Shown here: positions 9,330 to 19,859 of the stretch, piece by piece
Position numbering within the stretch: position 1 is the first letter of the stretch
How the letters are laid out: every line of letters begins with the position of its first letter
Assembly (NCBI GenBank): GCA_052174535.1
Contig: JBQMRQ010000001.1
Coordinates: 1 to 64,000, forward strand
Direction of reading: 5' to 3'
DNA length: 64,000 nucleotides
From: Arsenophonus sp052174535
GTDB lineage: Bacteria; Pseudomonadota; Gammaproteobacteria; Enterobacterales; Enterobacteriaceae
Position numbers and translations under genes: made by a program
Notes under the pieces: generated by a model
What the model saw: the letters and a program-made list of their open reading frames with translations, nothing else
The model's database searches: none
What the model was told of the DNA's origin: nothing

Positions 9330-11342
9330 ATGAAAAAGCAACAAAATTATCTTGCACGACTTAAGCAGCAATTACATCATCATGAATATTTTTATCATGT
9401 ATTAAATACCCCGAAAATACCTGATGTAGAATATGATCGAATGATGCAGGAATTAAAAAAAATAGAGGCTGATCATCCAGAATGGATTACTGGTGATTCA
9501 CCAACACAACGTGTTGGTGCTTCGCCATTAAAGTCTTTTAAGCAAGTACATCATAAAATACCGATGCTGTCATTAGATAACGTTTTTGATGAAGAGAGTT
9601 ATTTAGCATTTGATAAACGAGTACATGATCGTTTAAAAAAAAATACCCCATTAACATTTTGTTGTGAGCTCAAATTAGATGGTTTAGCAGTTACCTTGTT
9701 ATATGAAAAAGGTAAACTGGTGCAGGCAGCAACACGTGGTGATGGTAGAACAGGTGAAAACATTACGACTAATATTCGTACTATTCGAACAATTCCGCTT
9801 CGTTTAATTAGCGATAATATTCCTGCGCGTATCGAAATTCGCGGTGAAGTTTTTATGACTCATCGAGGTTTTAAAAAACTAAATGAAGAAGCTCGGCGTA
9901 ATGATGGTAAAATTTTTTCTAATCCACGTAACGCCGCAGCCGGTTCATTACGTCAGCTTGATCCTTATATTACAGCGAAAAGGCCATTAGCCTTTTTTTG
10001 TTATGGTTTCGGCTTATTAGCTGGAGGGAAATTGCCTGATAGTCAATATAAATGTCTAATACAGTTTAAAAAATGGGGATTACCTGTTAGCGATAAGATC
10101 GCACTTTGCAAAAATAGCCAACAAGTTTTAGATTATTATCATCAAGTTAAGCATCAGCGTTTAAGTTTAGGCTTTGATATTGATGGTGTCGTTGTTAAAG
10201 TAGATCTATTGTCGCTGCAAGAAGAGCTAGGTTTTGTTACTCGAGCTCCTCGTTGGGCTACGGCATTTAAATTTCCTGCTCAAGAAAAAATTACTTTATT
10301 ACATGATGTTAAATTTCAAGTAGGACGTACCGGTATTATTACACCGGTTGCCCGATTAGAACCTGTTCAGATTGCAGGTGTCACTATAAGCAATGCAACA
10401 TTATATAATGTTAACGAAATAGAACGTTTAGGGATATGTATTGGAGATACCGTTATTATTCGTAGATCGGGTGATGTGATCCCACAGATTATTAATGTTC
10501 TTACTGAAAGACGTTCTGCCGATAGCCAAAAAATTCGGTTTCCTGTTCACTGTCCTGCTTGCGGTTCAATGATTGAACGTATTGAAGGTGAGACGGTGAT
10601 CCGTTGTACTGCCGGTTTAACTTGTCCCGAACAACGTAAAGGCGCCTTGAAGCACTTTGTTTCATGCCGAGCAATGAATATTAAGGGAATGGGAAATAAA
10701 ATTATTGATCAATTGGTTGATAAAAAATATGTAACGACAGCAGCTGATCTTTACCGTTTAAATGTTAATATTTTAGCTAAATTAGAGCATATAGGTCTGA
10801 AATCTGCGAAAAATCTAATTAATGCGCTTAATAAATCAAAACAAACTACATTATCCCGTTTTATTTATGCGTTGGGTATTAGAGAGGTTGGTGAAGTAAC
10901 AGCTAGAAATTTAGCGATACATTATGTGAAGTTAACTTCACTCATGGTAACAGATATAAAATCTATAAAAATGGTACCTGATGTTGGCGAAATAGTTGCT
11001 AAGCATGTTATAAATTTTTTTCACGAACAGTATAATTGTAATATGATTAATGAACTAGTAAATGAAATTGATATTAGTTGGCCGACGATAGTGACTAAGA
11101 AAACGAATAGTCCATTTACCGGTAAAACGCTAGTTTTAACCGGTACATTAAATCATTTAACACGTAATGAGCTTAAAGCTAAATTAATATTACTTGGCGC
11201 AAAGGTGACGAGCAATGTTTCTAAAAAAACAAATCTGGTGATCGCTGGTAAAACTGTTAGTTTTAAATTGAAAAAAGCAAATGAGTTAGGAATAAAAATC
11301 ATTAATGAAGATGAATTAATGACGTTATTAGAAAATCATTAA
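9330..11342 (+). CDS. ligA: NAD-dependent DNA ligase
   Basis: Seals nicks in replication and repair using NAD+. The 670 residues match E. coli LigA (671). The adenylated lysine is K115 in 'CELKLDGLA'. The NTase, OB-fold, four-cysteine zinc finger ('CPACGSM' ... 'CTAGLTCP'), helix-hairpin-helix region and C-terminal BRCT domain ('GKTLVLTGTLNHLTRNE') all follow in order. The start is set by alignment with the family; the preceding base context is A+T-rich with a weak ribosome site. In relatives zipA-ligA are neighbours, as here. Downstream the ancestral order ends and IS relics begin. Confidence 0.98.
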   Translation: MKKQQNYLARLKQQLHHHEYFYHVLNTPKIPDVEYDRMMQELKKIEADHPEWITGDSPTQRVGASPLKSFKQVHHKIPMLSLDNVFDEESYLAFDKRVHDRLKKNTPLTFCCELKLDGLAVTLLYEKGKLVQAATRGDGRTGENITTNIRTIRTIPLRLISDNIPARIEIRGEVFMTHRGFKKLNEEARRNDGKIFSNPRNAAAGSLRQLDPYITAKRPLAFFCYGFGLLAGGKLPDSQYKCLIQFKKWGLPVSDKIALCKNSQQVLDYYHQVKHQRLSLGFDIDGVVVKVDLLSLQEELGFVTRAPRWATAFKFPAQEKITLLHDVKFQVGRTGIITPVARLEPVQIAGVTISNATLYNVNEIERLGICIGDTVIIRRSGDVIPQIINVLTERRSADSQKIRFPVHCPACGSMIERIEGETVIRCTAGLTCPEQRKGALKHFVSCRAMNIKGMGNKIIDQLVDKKYVTTAADLYRLNVNILAKLEHIGLKSAKNLINALNKSKQTTLSRFIYALGIREVGEVTARNLAIHYVKLTSLMVTDIKSIKMVPDVGEIVAKHVINFFHEQYNCNMINELVNEIDISWPTIVTKKTNSPFTGKTLVLTGTLNHLTRNELKAKLILLGAKVTSNVSKKTNLVIAGKTVSFKLKKANELGIKIINEDELMTLLENH

Positions 11343-11379
11343 TATTTTATGGTTTTTCTCGATGCAGTAATTTTCAAAA

Positions 11380-12800
11380 TATTAACTGAGTTATTAATAA
11401 ATCTGCTATATGACGGTCGTCAGGCCACATTTTATCCTGAGATTTGTAAATCTGCTTTCCCATCCTTAAATTAGATATTGTTTTAACACTAGAGTCAGTA
11501 GCTAAAATCCCATTAGTCTAGGTTGCAGCTTTCTGAGGAGGAGACGGACGCCAGGTTAAATACTATTGAAAGGTTGTTTTCTCTAGCCATAGCGCTTTGC
11601 ACGTCGGCTTCATAGCTTCATATTTTCGCAAAATTCTGATTTAATCAGATTCGTTGTTCTTATGATGTCCAGTGCACTGATGAGAAATCATAGAATGCCA
11701 CCGTTCTTCTTACTTTTTTCTCCACCTTCTTCATCGCTGCAAAATATTTTCTAAAACTCATTACCAATAAAACATCAAGGGATTTATTACCGGCATTACG
11801 ATTTTCTGCTATCTAAATATTCCCCCAAGCTTACAATTAATTTTTAGTTACATGCCTTTTAGGAAGCGAAAGTAACGCATGAGTTATTTCTATACCCAGC
11901 AGCGTTGCTCTTACATATCCAGAAAAATTTTTGCCATTACATTCCAAAAAACCAAGAAAATAGGTTTATGATAGCAAACCTGGTAGATACAATTAAGCTA
12001 CACGCTTAGAGATCATTGATAAGTTTTGCCTAGTTTGCCTTCTAATTCTTGATAAGCATCAGCTAGCGCAATAAACTTCTTACCATGCATGCAGTTAATA
12101 TCAATAATAAAAACAGATAAAGGTGATCACCTACTTGAGAGAACAATTATATGTCATCGTCCCAGAAAATAAAGATAGCATATATCGCTTAAATGAAGCA
12201 AATACCATTTCATTTGCTATTCAAGCTATTCCTACTTTAGTCTACTGATGGTATTGAAGGAAGAGAATATGCTTTTTAATCAATAGAGAATTGCCCAAAG
12301 ATCTTCATGAAAATCATCGATGGTGGAAATAATTCGCTGGTAATCATGGTAGAAACTATTTAAAGTTCTTTTGCACGCTTCAGATAAGCTGTAGCAAAGA
12401 GCTTTAAAAAAAGATATTATGTTGGTGCTACAATCTCTAACCTTAGCTTCTTTAATCTCAATATCGCCAATAGTAAGCTATATGTGATTAGCTACAGCAA
12501 ATAACCATTACAAATGACAGATGACAATTCATAGATAATATGCGGCATTCAGCATGTTGTCTAATATGGCTTACAGCTCTTTTTCAATAAGCGGTACCTT
12601 ATGAGCTACCTAGCAGTATTACGGATGAGTTCATACAAAAGGATTGCAGGTAATATCTGATTTCGTGGATACTTTAGATTATTAAAATCATCCATGAGAT
12701 TAATCAGTGGTAGGATACACGGAATCTTTAAAATCCACATACTAAACATTAGCATAACTTTAAAAAAAAGTTACATACTGTTTTTGATCTACAAAAATAT
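11380..12800 (-). mobile_element. IS256-family transposase relic, copy 2
   Basis: The most readable copy of this family, about 1.4 kb and so nearly full length. On the minus strand 'AMKKVEKKVRRTVAFYDFSS' followed by 'VHW' and 'RTTNLI' (near 11650-11740) matches the conserved AFYDFP.EHW..LRTTN.IES block of mutator-type transposases. Frames shift several times. Similar DNA occurs on the same strand at 19.9 and 44.8 kb and on the other strand at 1, 46.2 and 62.5 kb. It abuts ligA, where the E. coli order breaks. Confidence 0.75.
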
Positions 12801-12828
12801 TTTCAGTTATTAGAAAATATAAATTCGA

Positions 12829-13340
12829 TCATTTGTGTGTAGAGCTTAATATAGAAAACTGAACTATCTGTCGCATCCCGAAATAGTATGTTTTAAATAA
12901 TTTAGGTTTAACCTTGAACCAATCTTTAATAAACTGCAATGGAGTTTTACTACCTAATAGTAATTCTGGTAATTCCTGATTGTACAGCCAAATATATTGA
13001 TAAAGAGTGATCTTAAATTCTTGAGTAGAATTTGAAATAATGAATTTACATTTCATATACTATAACATTCATTAAATCGATAGACCATATAATTTATTTG
13101 AGGATGCAGCGGCAGAATATGTCGATGTTCTATATTAGCTCTATACACAAACGATTGAATTAATATTTTTAGTGGTTAAACGCCTTTAAGATTAAAAAGG
13201 CATTATATAAATTCTTTGATATTGTCTTTAAGTACCCCTATGGTTATCCATAGGGTTGAAACAACCTTAGTTAAGATCATGTAAGAAGTGTTAAGCATTT
13301 TATACTGCCCTTAACCTTGATGATCAGAAATTAAATTGCT
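12829..13340 (-). mobile_element. IS481-family transposase relic, copy 2, 3' part
   Basis: A 75-residue open frame at 12829-13056 reads 'KITLYQYIWLYNQELPELLL' and then 'GSKTPLQFIKDWFKVKPKLF', the C-terminal end of IS481-family transposases (family LRYVALYNHQLPQSALGS.TP). Upstream frames are broken. The N-terminal piece of what looks like the same copy lies at 15240-15405, on the far side of IS91-type DNA, suggesting that the IS91 element once inserted into this IS481 copy. Confidence 0.7.
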
Positions 13341-13539
13341 TTTTATAATGAAGATCAATAGTCTTCTTCTCTTGCTAAAAGAAGATAGAATCAGTTTACT
13401 ACAGGTTTATTATTGTAACTTAAGATTTCATCGGAATGTATATATTCTTTTATCTAATTCGCTCTGATTTTAGAAAAAATTAACCTTAAGACTTGGCTTA
13501 AATAACTATTATTTTCCTATTTTATGTATTTTTATTAAT

Positions 13540-14240
13540 AATTCTGTTGCCTGGTTGCTAACCTAACCATCGATAAAAGTAGCTTGTTGCCACAGAAAAT
13601 ACCATTTTGCACGAATACGTAAAGAGAAATTCTTTTATTAGAACTATTAACACTCTAATTTTCTGGTTTTTATAAGTCGTCATTTTCAGCGCCTTGTACA
13701 CCTTCGATAATAGTGTACCTTATTTGCAATTTAATAAAAATCATAGTAATATAGAATCTTAAATACCTCGCAAAAATATGGCTAATATAGCGATAAATCA
13801 TCTCTTCTGCGTAAGAATGGGTTGCTATCAGTACTACTTCTTTTAGTCCGATATCATAATAATGATATATAATCAGCTCCCTCTTAGTAATGCCAAAATT
13901 GAGAGGCAATATTGGGGTTTAATAAGGTTAAACAATAGAAGCATCTAATACTCTGCCACGCCCATTTCACATTTTTAACGAAATGCACTTTTTCAGTAAC
14001 GCCTATATTGTGCCTTCAGATAACGTTATCACTTTTTCTCTGGTGCCAGGATATGTGCACAAGAACAAGAAAATACTGTGATTTATTAAGTTATAATTGT
14101 GACACAACAGTCGAATATTAACGTCTCATCAGATTTTTTTAACTACTTTTTTAAAGAACACTGCTCATGCCATACAGCAGAATATTTAATATCTAGCTCG
14201 GTCACTAGTGACCGAGAGATAACATGGGGATATCAATTTA
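13540..14240 (-). mobile_element. IS91-family transposase relic, copy 1
   Basis: Minus-strand open frame 13670-13909 contains 'HYYDIGLKEV', 'AEEMIYRYISHIFARYLRF' and 'TIIEGVQGAEN'. These match the C-terminal half of IS91 TnpA (HHYYD..T...., QEEMI.RYISHIPA.HFKM, LPKVYEALE). IS91 elements move by rolling-circle transposition using HUH-type transposases. More decayed DNA shared with the other copies runs on to about 14240. Three more copies are at 29.6, 53.1 and 61.5 kb. The long open frame is only a remnant, not an active gene. Confidence 0.75.
14197..14216. repeat. 20-base perfect palindrome in IS91-type DNA
   Basis: ctcggtcact followed directly by its reverse complement. It sits where the other IS91 relics have a conserved 'agtgac...agatataaac' stretch (53.73, 62.24 and 29.43 kb), so it modifies a shared part of the element upstream of tnpA. 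It may be a remnant of a terminal hairpin or a chance local duplication. Confidence 0.6.
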
Positions 14241-14449
14241 GTTATCGAACATAAGTGTAAAAAGCACAGAAGATACCAATTTCAATATCCTGTTTATGTA
14301 TTCAACTGCAACATAGTACAGGTATCAGCTAGTTATTGTTAAAAAAGGTTAAAGTAGATAGAAATAGTAAAAGTAATATCTTGCTACTCACGGTGGTCAG
14401 GTAAAATATGAAACTAGCATTCTAACCACTGCTCAGTATCTTTGATGCC

Positions 14450-15000
14450 GTATGAATTACAGGTTTTTATTTATAGTTATAGCAAAAACGACACTAGAAA
14501 CATTCAGGATAGGCACAGCAGTAGCGTCCGATCATCCACAATGAGACAAGTACTGTAGTCAAGTGCTCGTTTTAACAGCTAGATGGTTCTATGATTTAAT
14601 ACTTTCAGAGTGTTTCAAAAAATTTATTCCATTTGCTATTAATACTAAAAAGGAGTTTAGTTGCTATGGAAATTTATATCTGAGTAAATACCCTCTATTT
14701 CTATTACCAGATGAATAGAAATGTCATCCTACTCAAATTTCTTTAGGTTTATTGATCCCGGTTATCTTTGTATTCGTCTCAAAGAGAGTTACTCCTGAAG
14801 GAAACTAGGATCATCACTTATAGAGAACTAGGTGATGAATTTATAGCAAACATACTGTCAGTTATTGCCATCAATCTAGTTATATTCAGCGTTATCGACT
14901 TAACCTAAACCTCACATTACTTAAAACTTCAGCTAATCGTGACTAGAAGTGAATAATACTTGCGTGTCAAAAAAATTGGGATAAAGAGTTAAACGCATCT
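14450..15000 (-). repeat. Unidentified repeat linked to IS91 relics, copy 1
   Basis: On the minus strand this resembles 28560-29130 (plus strand): shared runs include 'gattgatggnaataact' and 'cttgactncagtact', with collinear weaker similarity between. Both copies lie upstream of an IS91 tnpA remnant in the same orientation, so it is probably the 5' part of the same mobile element (either the N-terminus of tnpA or an accessory gene). I could not recognise a protein family in it. 14240-14450 and 15000-15240 hold nothing further that I can name. Confidence 0.45.
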
Positions 15001-15239
15001 CTCTAATGTACTCTTTATAGAACTATAAATTTAGTCAGTCTGTTCTTGTTTATCTCGGAAGGAAGATAATAAAGTGTTGTTGGTAAATAATCGACTTAAC
15101 ATGTAATTTTGTGTATTGTCTTCCTGATTTTACTTAGTTTATCCTTTCTAGGATATTATTTTGAGCCATTTGGATAATTATTGAAAAATCAAGATATTAT
15201 AGAATACGAAATAGTATTCAAATCATAAACATCTCCGAA

Positions 15240-15405
15240 TCAGCATAAGTGCCCGCCTCACACTATAAGTGTTTTATTCTCTTTGCTGCCCTGAAGAGCA
15301 GCTCTACTTTTAGGTGTTGTAGTTTTTAATGAGATGCCTTATAATTATAAGTTTTTCTATCAACTTACAATCTTGCATCTATCTTTTCATGAATAGCTTG
15401 AGGTG
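15240..15405 (-). mobile_element. IS481-family transposase relic, copy 2, 5' part
   Basis: Minus-strand piece reading 'IHEKIDARL' and 'KTTTPKSRAALQ', which matches the N-terminal segment seen in the fuller copy at 31.3 kb ('IHAKIATV', 'TPKIRTL'). It appears to be the detached start of the copy whose end is at 12829-13340. Confidence 0.45.
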
Positions 15406-15409
15406 TTAC

Positions 15410-16400
15410 AAAGTCTACATAACAATTCTGGATCAAACACGCTTAAGAGTACTGATTAGATAATTTTTAATTGTACAACTAAATATGTTGATGCAGAGAG
15501 TAATTATAATTTCTTGATTAGAGTTGAATAATAACTTTACAGCCATCTATGAATACATTAAATCGATTAACCAAACATTTATTTTAATATCTATTAGATG
15601 ACTGACTTAACGTTCTATACCAAGCTCTATACATAAACAGTCTAACTGTTGTTTTACAGTAAATGAATGTTTTTGCAGTCTAAAAAGACGATCTGTATAT
15701 TTATTGCTATTTATCTGAAAGCACCAATAGATAGTCATTGGATATGCTTAATTAACATCACGTAAGAATGGTTGATCATTGATCGGGTCTTTAATCTTGT
15801 AAAGACCAATAAAATTCATCAGGTTTTTCGATCTATACCTCTATACCTATAAAAGATACGTCGAAAAGTTTTATTTGATGTTTTCGTAAGATATTTTACA
15901 TCTACGTATAAATAAGGAAGATTGTAACCTTTAAATAATTTATGTTTCAGCTTTAAGATTTCCTACCTAATTTTATACAAATTTCCCGTCTGAGACTGCA
16001 TAAACAGCGATTCAAGTCAAATTAATATGTAATTAGTTTAGGAATTCGTGTACAAGGAAAAAGCACTTCTACAAACGGATTAACGAGAGGAAAAACGTTT
16101 TTCACAGAAAATAATTATAACTTCCTAAACGGGCAACACAGCTTCTCCCTCCCCCGTCAGTAATCAATAGAGAAATATGGCTGCGATCATTAATATCATC
16201 CTCATTTTCGATATTTAGCATTAGCAAATTCGAGTATATCATAACACTTAGTCAAAGTAGATAAAATCTCTTTAATTGGCTTAGAGAGCACCTGTAATTT
16301 TATATATTGTAGTTGCTTGACTATGGAACCTAATAATTAGAATATTTTACCATCAACTATATCCATGAATAGTCACTCTTCATGAATAAGAGTGTACGAT
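15410..16400 (-). mobile_element. IS481-family transposase relic, copy 3
   Basis: About 1 kb on the minus strand, tandem to the previous relic. The 'YLxVDVKYL' block (as 'LFIRRCKIS/YT.M.NIL' in shifting frames) lies near 15880-15920, and a region giving 'KRFSSR', the usual '.LLPLDDLL' and 'LDRCLRR' zone at 16000-16100. Its base sequence follows the copies at 21.2 and 38.1 kb closely. Stops are frequent. It ends about 190 bases before hldD; that last stretch should hold the hldD promoter, but none stands out. Confidence 0.65.
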
Positions 16401-16588
16401 AAATATCTATATAATGATCCAGGATGAAACAATTAAATAATAATTAAAATAGTATAGTATATTATGCAAGTAAGTTTATTACTTTTAAATGCATCGTAAT
16501 AAGTTATCCACTATGGGTTAATATGAAATAAATATTATTATCATCTAATATAAGTAACAATGATCTTGATTAAATAGAGGTAAATCCA

Positions 16589-17527
16589 ATGATCATAGTC
16601 ACTGGTGGGGCTGGTTTTATTGGCAGTAATATTATTAAAGCACTAAATGATATAGGGCGTAGCGATATTATAGTGGTAGATAATCTAAAAAATGGCGCTA
16701 AATTTGTCAATTTAGTTGATTTAAATATTGCAGATTATATCAATAAAAAAGATTTCATAAAAAGTATTATCTCTGGTGACAATCTTGGTGATATTGATGT
16801 AATTTTTCATGAAGGCGCTTGTTCATCAACCACTGAGTGGAATGGTCAGTATATGATGAATAATAACTATGAATATTCAAAAGAATTACTTCATTACTGT
16901 ATTGAACGGAATATCTCATTTTTGTATGCTTCTTCAGCTGCGACTTATGGTAAGCGCAGTGATTATTTTATTGAAGAGCGAAAATATGAAAAGGCATTAA
17001 ATGTATATGGGTATTCTAAATTTTTATTTGATCAATATGTTCGTGGAATTTTATTACAAATTACTTCACAGGTATCTGGATTCCGTTACTTTAATGTTTA
17101 CGGTCCGCGTGAAAGTCATAAAGGGAGTATGGCAAGTATTGCTTTTCATTTAAATACCCAAATTAATCAAGGTCAAAATCCAAAACTTTTTACTGGTAGT
17201 AAAAAATTCAAGCGTGATTTTATTCATGTGAGCGATGTAGCAGCAGTTAATTTATGGTGTTGGCAAAATAAAATCTCCGGCATATATAACTGTGGTACTG
17301 GTAAGGCTAATTCTTTTCAAGCAATAGCTGATGCGGTAATAGCTTTTCATCAAGAAAAAAAACTAGTAGTAGAATATACTGTCTTTCCTGATAAATTAAA
17401 AGGTTGTTATCAGACATTTACCGAAGCAGATCTCACTAAATTACGAGCTGCAGGTTACGATAAACCGTTTAAAACTGTGCCAGAAGGGATTTCTGACTAT
17501 ATGCAATGGCTAAATTGCAATGATTAG
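16589..17527 (+). CDS. hldD: ADP-L-glycero-D-manno-heptose 6-epimerase
   Basis: Makes ADP-L-glycero-D-manno-heptose, the heptose donor for the LPS inner core. It is an extended short-chain dehydrogenase with NADP bound at the N-terminal 'GGAGFIGSN' and catalytic Y140 and K144 in 'YGYSK', the E. coli positions. The length of 312 is normal (310). An AGAGG ribosome site precedes the ATG. It is the first gene of a tight hldD-waaF-waaC group: waaF starts 11 bases after its stop. Confidence 0.97.
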   Translation: MIIVTGGAGFIGSNIIKALNDIGRSDIIVVDNLKNGAKFVNLVDLNIADYINKKDFIKSIISGDNLGDIDVIFHEGACSSTTEWNGQYMMNNNYEYSKELLHYCIERNISFLYASSAATYGKRSDYFIEERKYEKALNVYGYSKFLFDQYVRGILLQITSQVSGFRYFNVYGPRESHKGSMASIAFHLNTQINQGQNPKLFTGSKKFKRDFIHVSDVAAVNLWCWQNKISGIYNCGTGKANSFQAIADAVIAFHQEKKLVVEYTVFPDKLKGCYQTFTEADLTKLRAAGYDKPFKTVPEGISDYMQWLNCND

Positions 17528-17538
17528 ATGAAAATAGT

Positions 17539-18582
17539 ATGAAGATACTGGTTATTGGTCCTTCATGGATAGGCGATATGATGATGTCGCAGAGTCTTTA
17601 TCGTACTTTGAAAACCCTGCACTCAGATGCAGAAATTAATGTTATGGCGCCTGATTTCTGTCGATCACTATTAAATAAAATGCCTGAAGTAAGTCAGTCC
17701 ATATTAATGCCATTAAATCATGGATGTTTAGCTATCAGTTTACGTCGTCAGCTTGCTGTTCATTTAAGTACTCAATGTTATAATAAAGCCTATATATTAC
17801 CCAATTCCTTTAAATCTGCGCTTGTACCTTTTTTTTCTAAAATACCTATACGGACAGGATGGCGTGGTGAAATGCGTTATTGGTTGCTTAATGATATTCG
17901 TCTATTAGACGAACACGCTTTTCCGCAAATGGTTCAGCGTTATGTTGCTTTAGCTTATGAAAAAGATTCAGTTAACAATGTCGATGAAATCCCTAAACCA
18001 ATTTTATGGCCACAACTTTCCGTAACAGAAACAGAAATTGTCCAAAGTAAATATATTTTTCATATTCCAAAACAGTTACCGATTATCGGTTTTTGTCCAG
18101 GATCAGAATTTGGTCCAGCTAAACGTTGGCCAACTTATCACTATGCTAAGTTAGCCCAATTATTATTAGCTACTCATGGTTATCAACTTTTAATATTTGG
18201 CTCGAAAAAAGATAGTTGTATCGGTGAAAATATTCGACAATCGCTTTCTATAGATTGTAAACAGTATTGTTTTAATTTAGTAGGTAAAACAACCCTAGAG
18301 CAAGCAGTTAATTTACTAGCATCTTGCCAGGCTGTAGTGACCAATGATTCAGGGTTAATGCATATTGCAGCTGCATTAAATAGACCTTTAGTTGCAATTT
18401 ATGGGCCAAGTAATCCTAATTTTACACCACCATTATCAAATAATATAGAAATTATCCGTTTAATAACCGGTTATCATAAGATAAGAAAAGGAAGCACGGA
18501 GAGTGGTTATCATCAAAGTTTGATTGATATAAAACCTGAACGCGTAATTACTGCATTAACTAAGTTATTGACTGGAAATTAA
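17539..18582 (+). CDS. waaF: ADP-heptose:LPS heptosyltransferase II
   Basis: Adds the second heptose to the Kdo2-heptose LPS core at the inner face of the inner membrane. It is a GT9-family protein of 347 residues (E. coli 348). N-terminal 'MKILVIGPSWIGDMMMSQSL' and the C-terminal nucleotide-binding motif 'NDSGLMHIAAALNRPLVAIYG' in two halves are intact; 'CPGSEFGPAKRWP' is also conserved. It lies between hldD and waaC with only small gaps, so the three genes are probably cotranscribed. Confidence 0.96.
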   Translation: MKILVIGPSWIGDMMMSQSLYRTLKTLHSDAEINVMAPDFCRSLLNKMPEVSQSILMPLNHGCLAISLRRQLAVHLSTQCYNKAYILPNSFKSALVPFFSKIPIRTGWRGEMRYWLLNDIRLLDEHAFPQMVQRYVALAYEKDSVNNVDEIPKPILWPQLSVTETEIVQSKYIFHIPKQLPIIGFCPGSEFGPAKRWPTYHYAKLAQLLLATHGYQLLIFGSKKDSCIGENIRQSLSIDCKQYCFNLVGKTTLEQAVNLLASCQAVVTNDSGLMHIAAALNRPLVAIYGPSNPNFTPPLSNNIEIIRLITGYHKIRKGSTESGYHQSLIDIKPERVITALTKLLTGN

Positions 18583-18587
18583 TAGCC

Positions 18588-19562
18588 ATGAAAGTATTGA
18601 TCATTAAGATTTCATCGATGGGTGATATATTGCATACTTTACCCGCACTGACTGATGCAGTTATACATTATCCTGATATTCAGTTTGATTGGGTTATTGA
18701 AGATAATTTCGCTGAAATTCCAAACTGGCATTATGCTGTTAAGGAAGTTATTTCGGTAGATTTTCGTCAGTGGCGAAAAAACTGGCTAGTAAAATCTGTC
18801 AGGCAGCAAAGAGCAGTTTTTCGTGCTCAATTACAACAGTATAAATATGATGCAGTGATCGATGCACAAGGATTATTAAAAAGTGCTTTTTTAATCACAC
18901 GTTTAGCTCGTGGTGTAAAACATGGCTATGATTGGAAAAGTGCTCGCGAGCCTTTAGCTAGTCTATTTTGTAATTCTCGCTATAGAGTTAATAAACAGCT
19001 GCACGCGGTTGAACGAACCCGACAATTATTTGCCGACAGTTTACATTATCATAAACCAACTATTACTGGTGATTATGGTATTGCACCATATTTTTCACTA
19101 TCGGCTTTAGAAAAGGAAAGCGATCCTTATATTATTTTTTTTCATGCCACTACACGTAATAAAAAGCATTGGCCTGAATCTCATTGGCGACAACTGATCA
19201 CCGATATACAAGTTAAAGGCTTAAAAGTTAAATTACTGTGGGAAACTAATCTTGAATATCAACGCGCTATGAACCTAGCCAATGGTTTTAAGAATGTGGA
19301 AGTATTACCTAAGCTTTCATTAGATGAAATAGCTCAACAAATTATCGCAGCTAAAGCAGTCGTTTCTGTTGATACAGGGTTGAGCCATTTAACCGCTGCA
19401 CTGAGCAAACCCAATATTACCCTCTATGGCCCTACCGATCCTCTATTAATCGGTGGCTACGGTAAATCACAACAAGCAATCATTTCAACTGATGGCAATA
19501 TGGAAAAAATTAACCCAGATGAAGTCTTCCAGCGTTTAATTTTAATAATAAAGAATAAATAG
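18588..19562 (+). CDS. waaC: ADP-heptose:LPS heptosyltransferase I
   Basis: Adds the first heptose to Kdo of lipid A-Kdo2. It is a GT9-family protein of 324 residues, near the usual 319-322. 'MKVLIIKISSMGDILHTLPA' at the N-terminus and 'VDTGLSHLTAALSKP' near the end are the family marks. It starts 5 bases after waaF. Retention of all three heptose genes indicates that the cell still makes an LPS inner core and so has a real outer membrane. No waaL or further core genes follow; 19563-19860 shows nothing recognisable and then IS DNA begins. Confidence 0.96.
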   Translation: MKVLIIKISSMGDILHTLPALTDAVIHYPDIQFDWVIEDNFAEIPNWHYAVKEVISVDFRQWRKNWLVKSVRQQRAVFRAQLQQYKYDAVIDAQGLLKSAFLITRLARGVKHGYDWKSAREPLASLFCNSRYRVNKQLHAVERTRQLFADSLHYHKPTITGDYGIAPYFSLSALEKESDPYIIFFHATTRNKKHWPESHWRQLITDIQVKGLKVKLLWETNLEYQRAMNLANGFKNVEVLPKLSLDEIAQQIIAAKAVVSVDTGLSHLTAALSKPNITLYGPTDPLLIGGYGKSQQAIISTDGNMEKINPDEVFQRLILIIKNK

Positions 19563-19859
19563 TAAAAATTTTTATATATCTATTTAATAGATAAGGTTTA
19601 AACAAACAATGCAACTTGCTCAATTAATCTTAAATTAGCTTTAGCAAAGCTGTCAAGCTTACATAATATAGGTAGAAATTATTTTATAATAATACTTTTT
19701 GTTTGGTGTAATAAATCTTAGATATATTGATTGCAGATCAGCATTTAGTTCTGATTAGTAAATCATGGAGTAATATTTTGAGATCCGAATAAAATTTTCT
19801 TGGCTATAATCTTTATCTTTTTATTCTAATAAAAAGAGTTACCAGTAAATCTGGTATAT

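Noticed and set aside
12829..13056. 75-residue minus-strand open frame as a small gene
   Set aside because: It is the C-terminal end of a dead IS481-family transposase.
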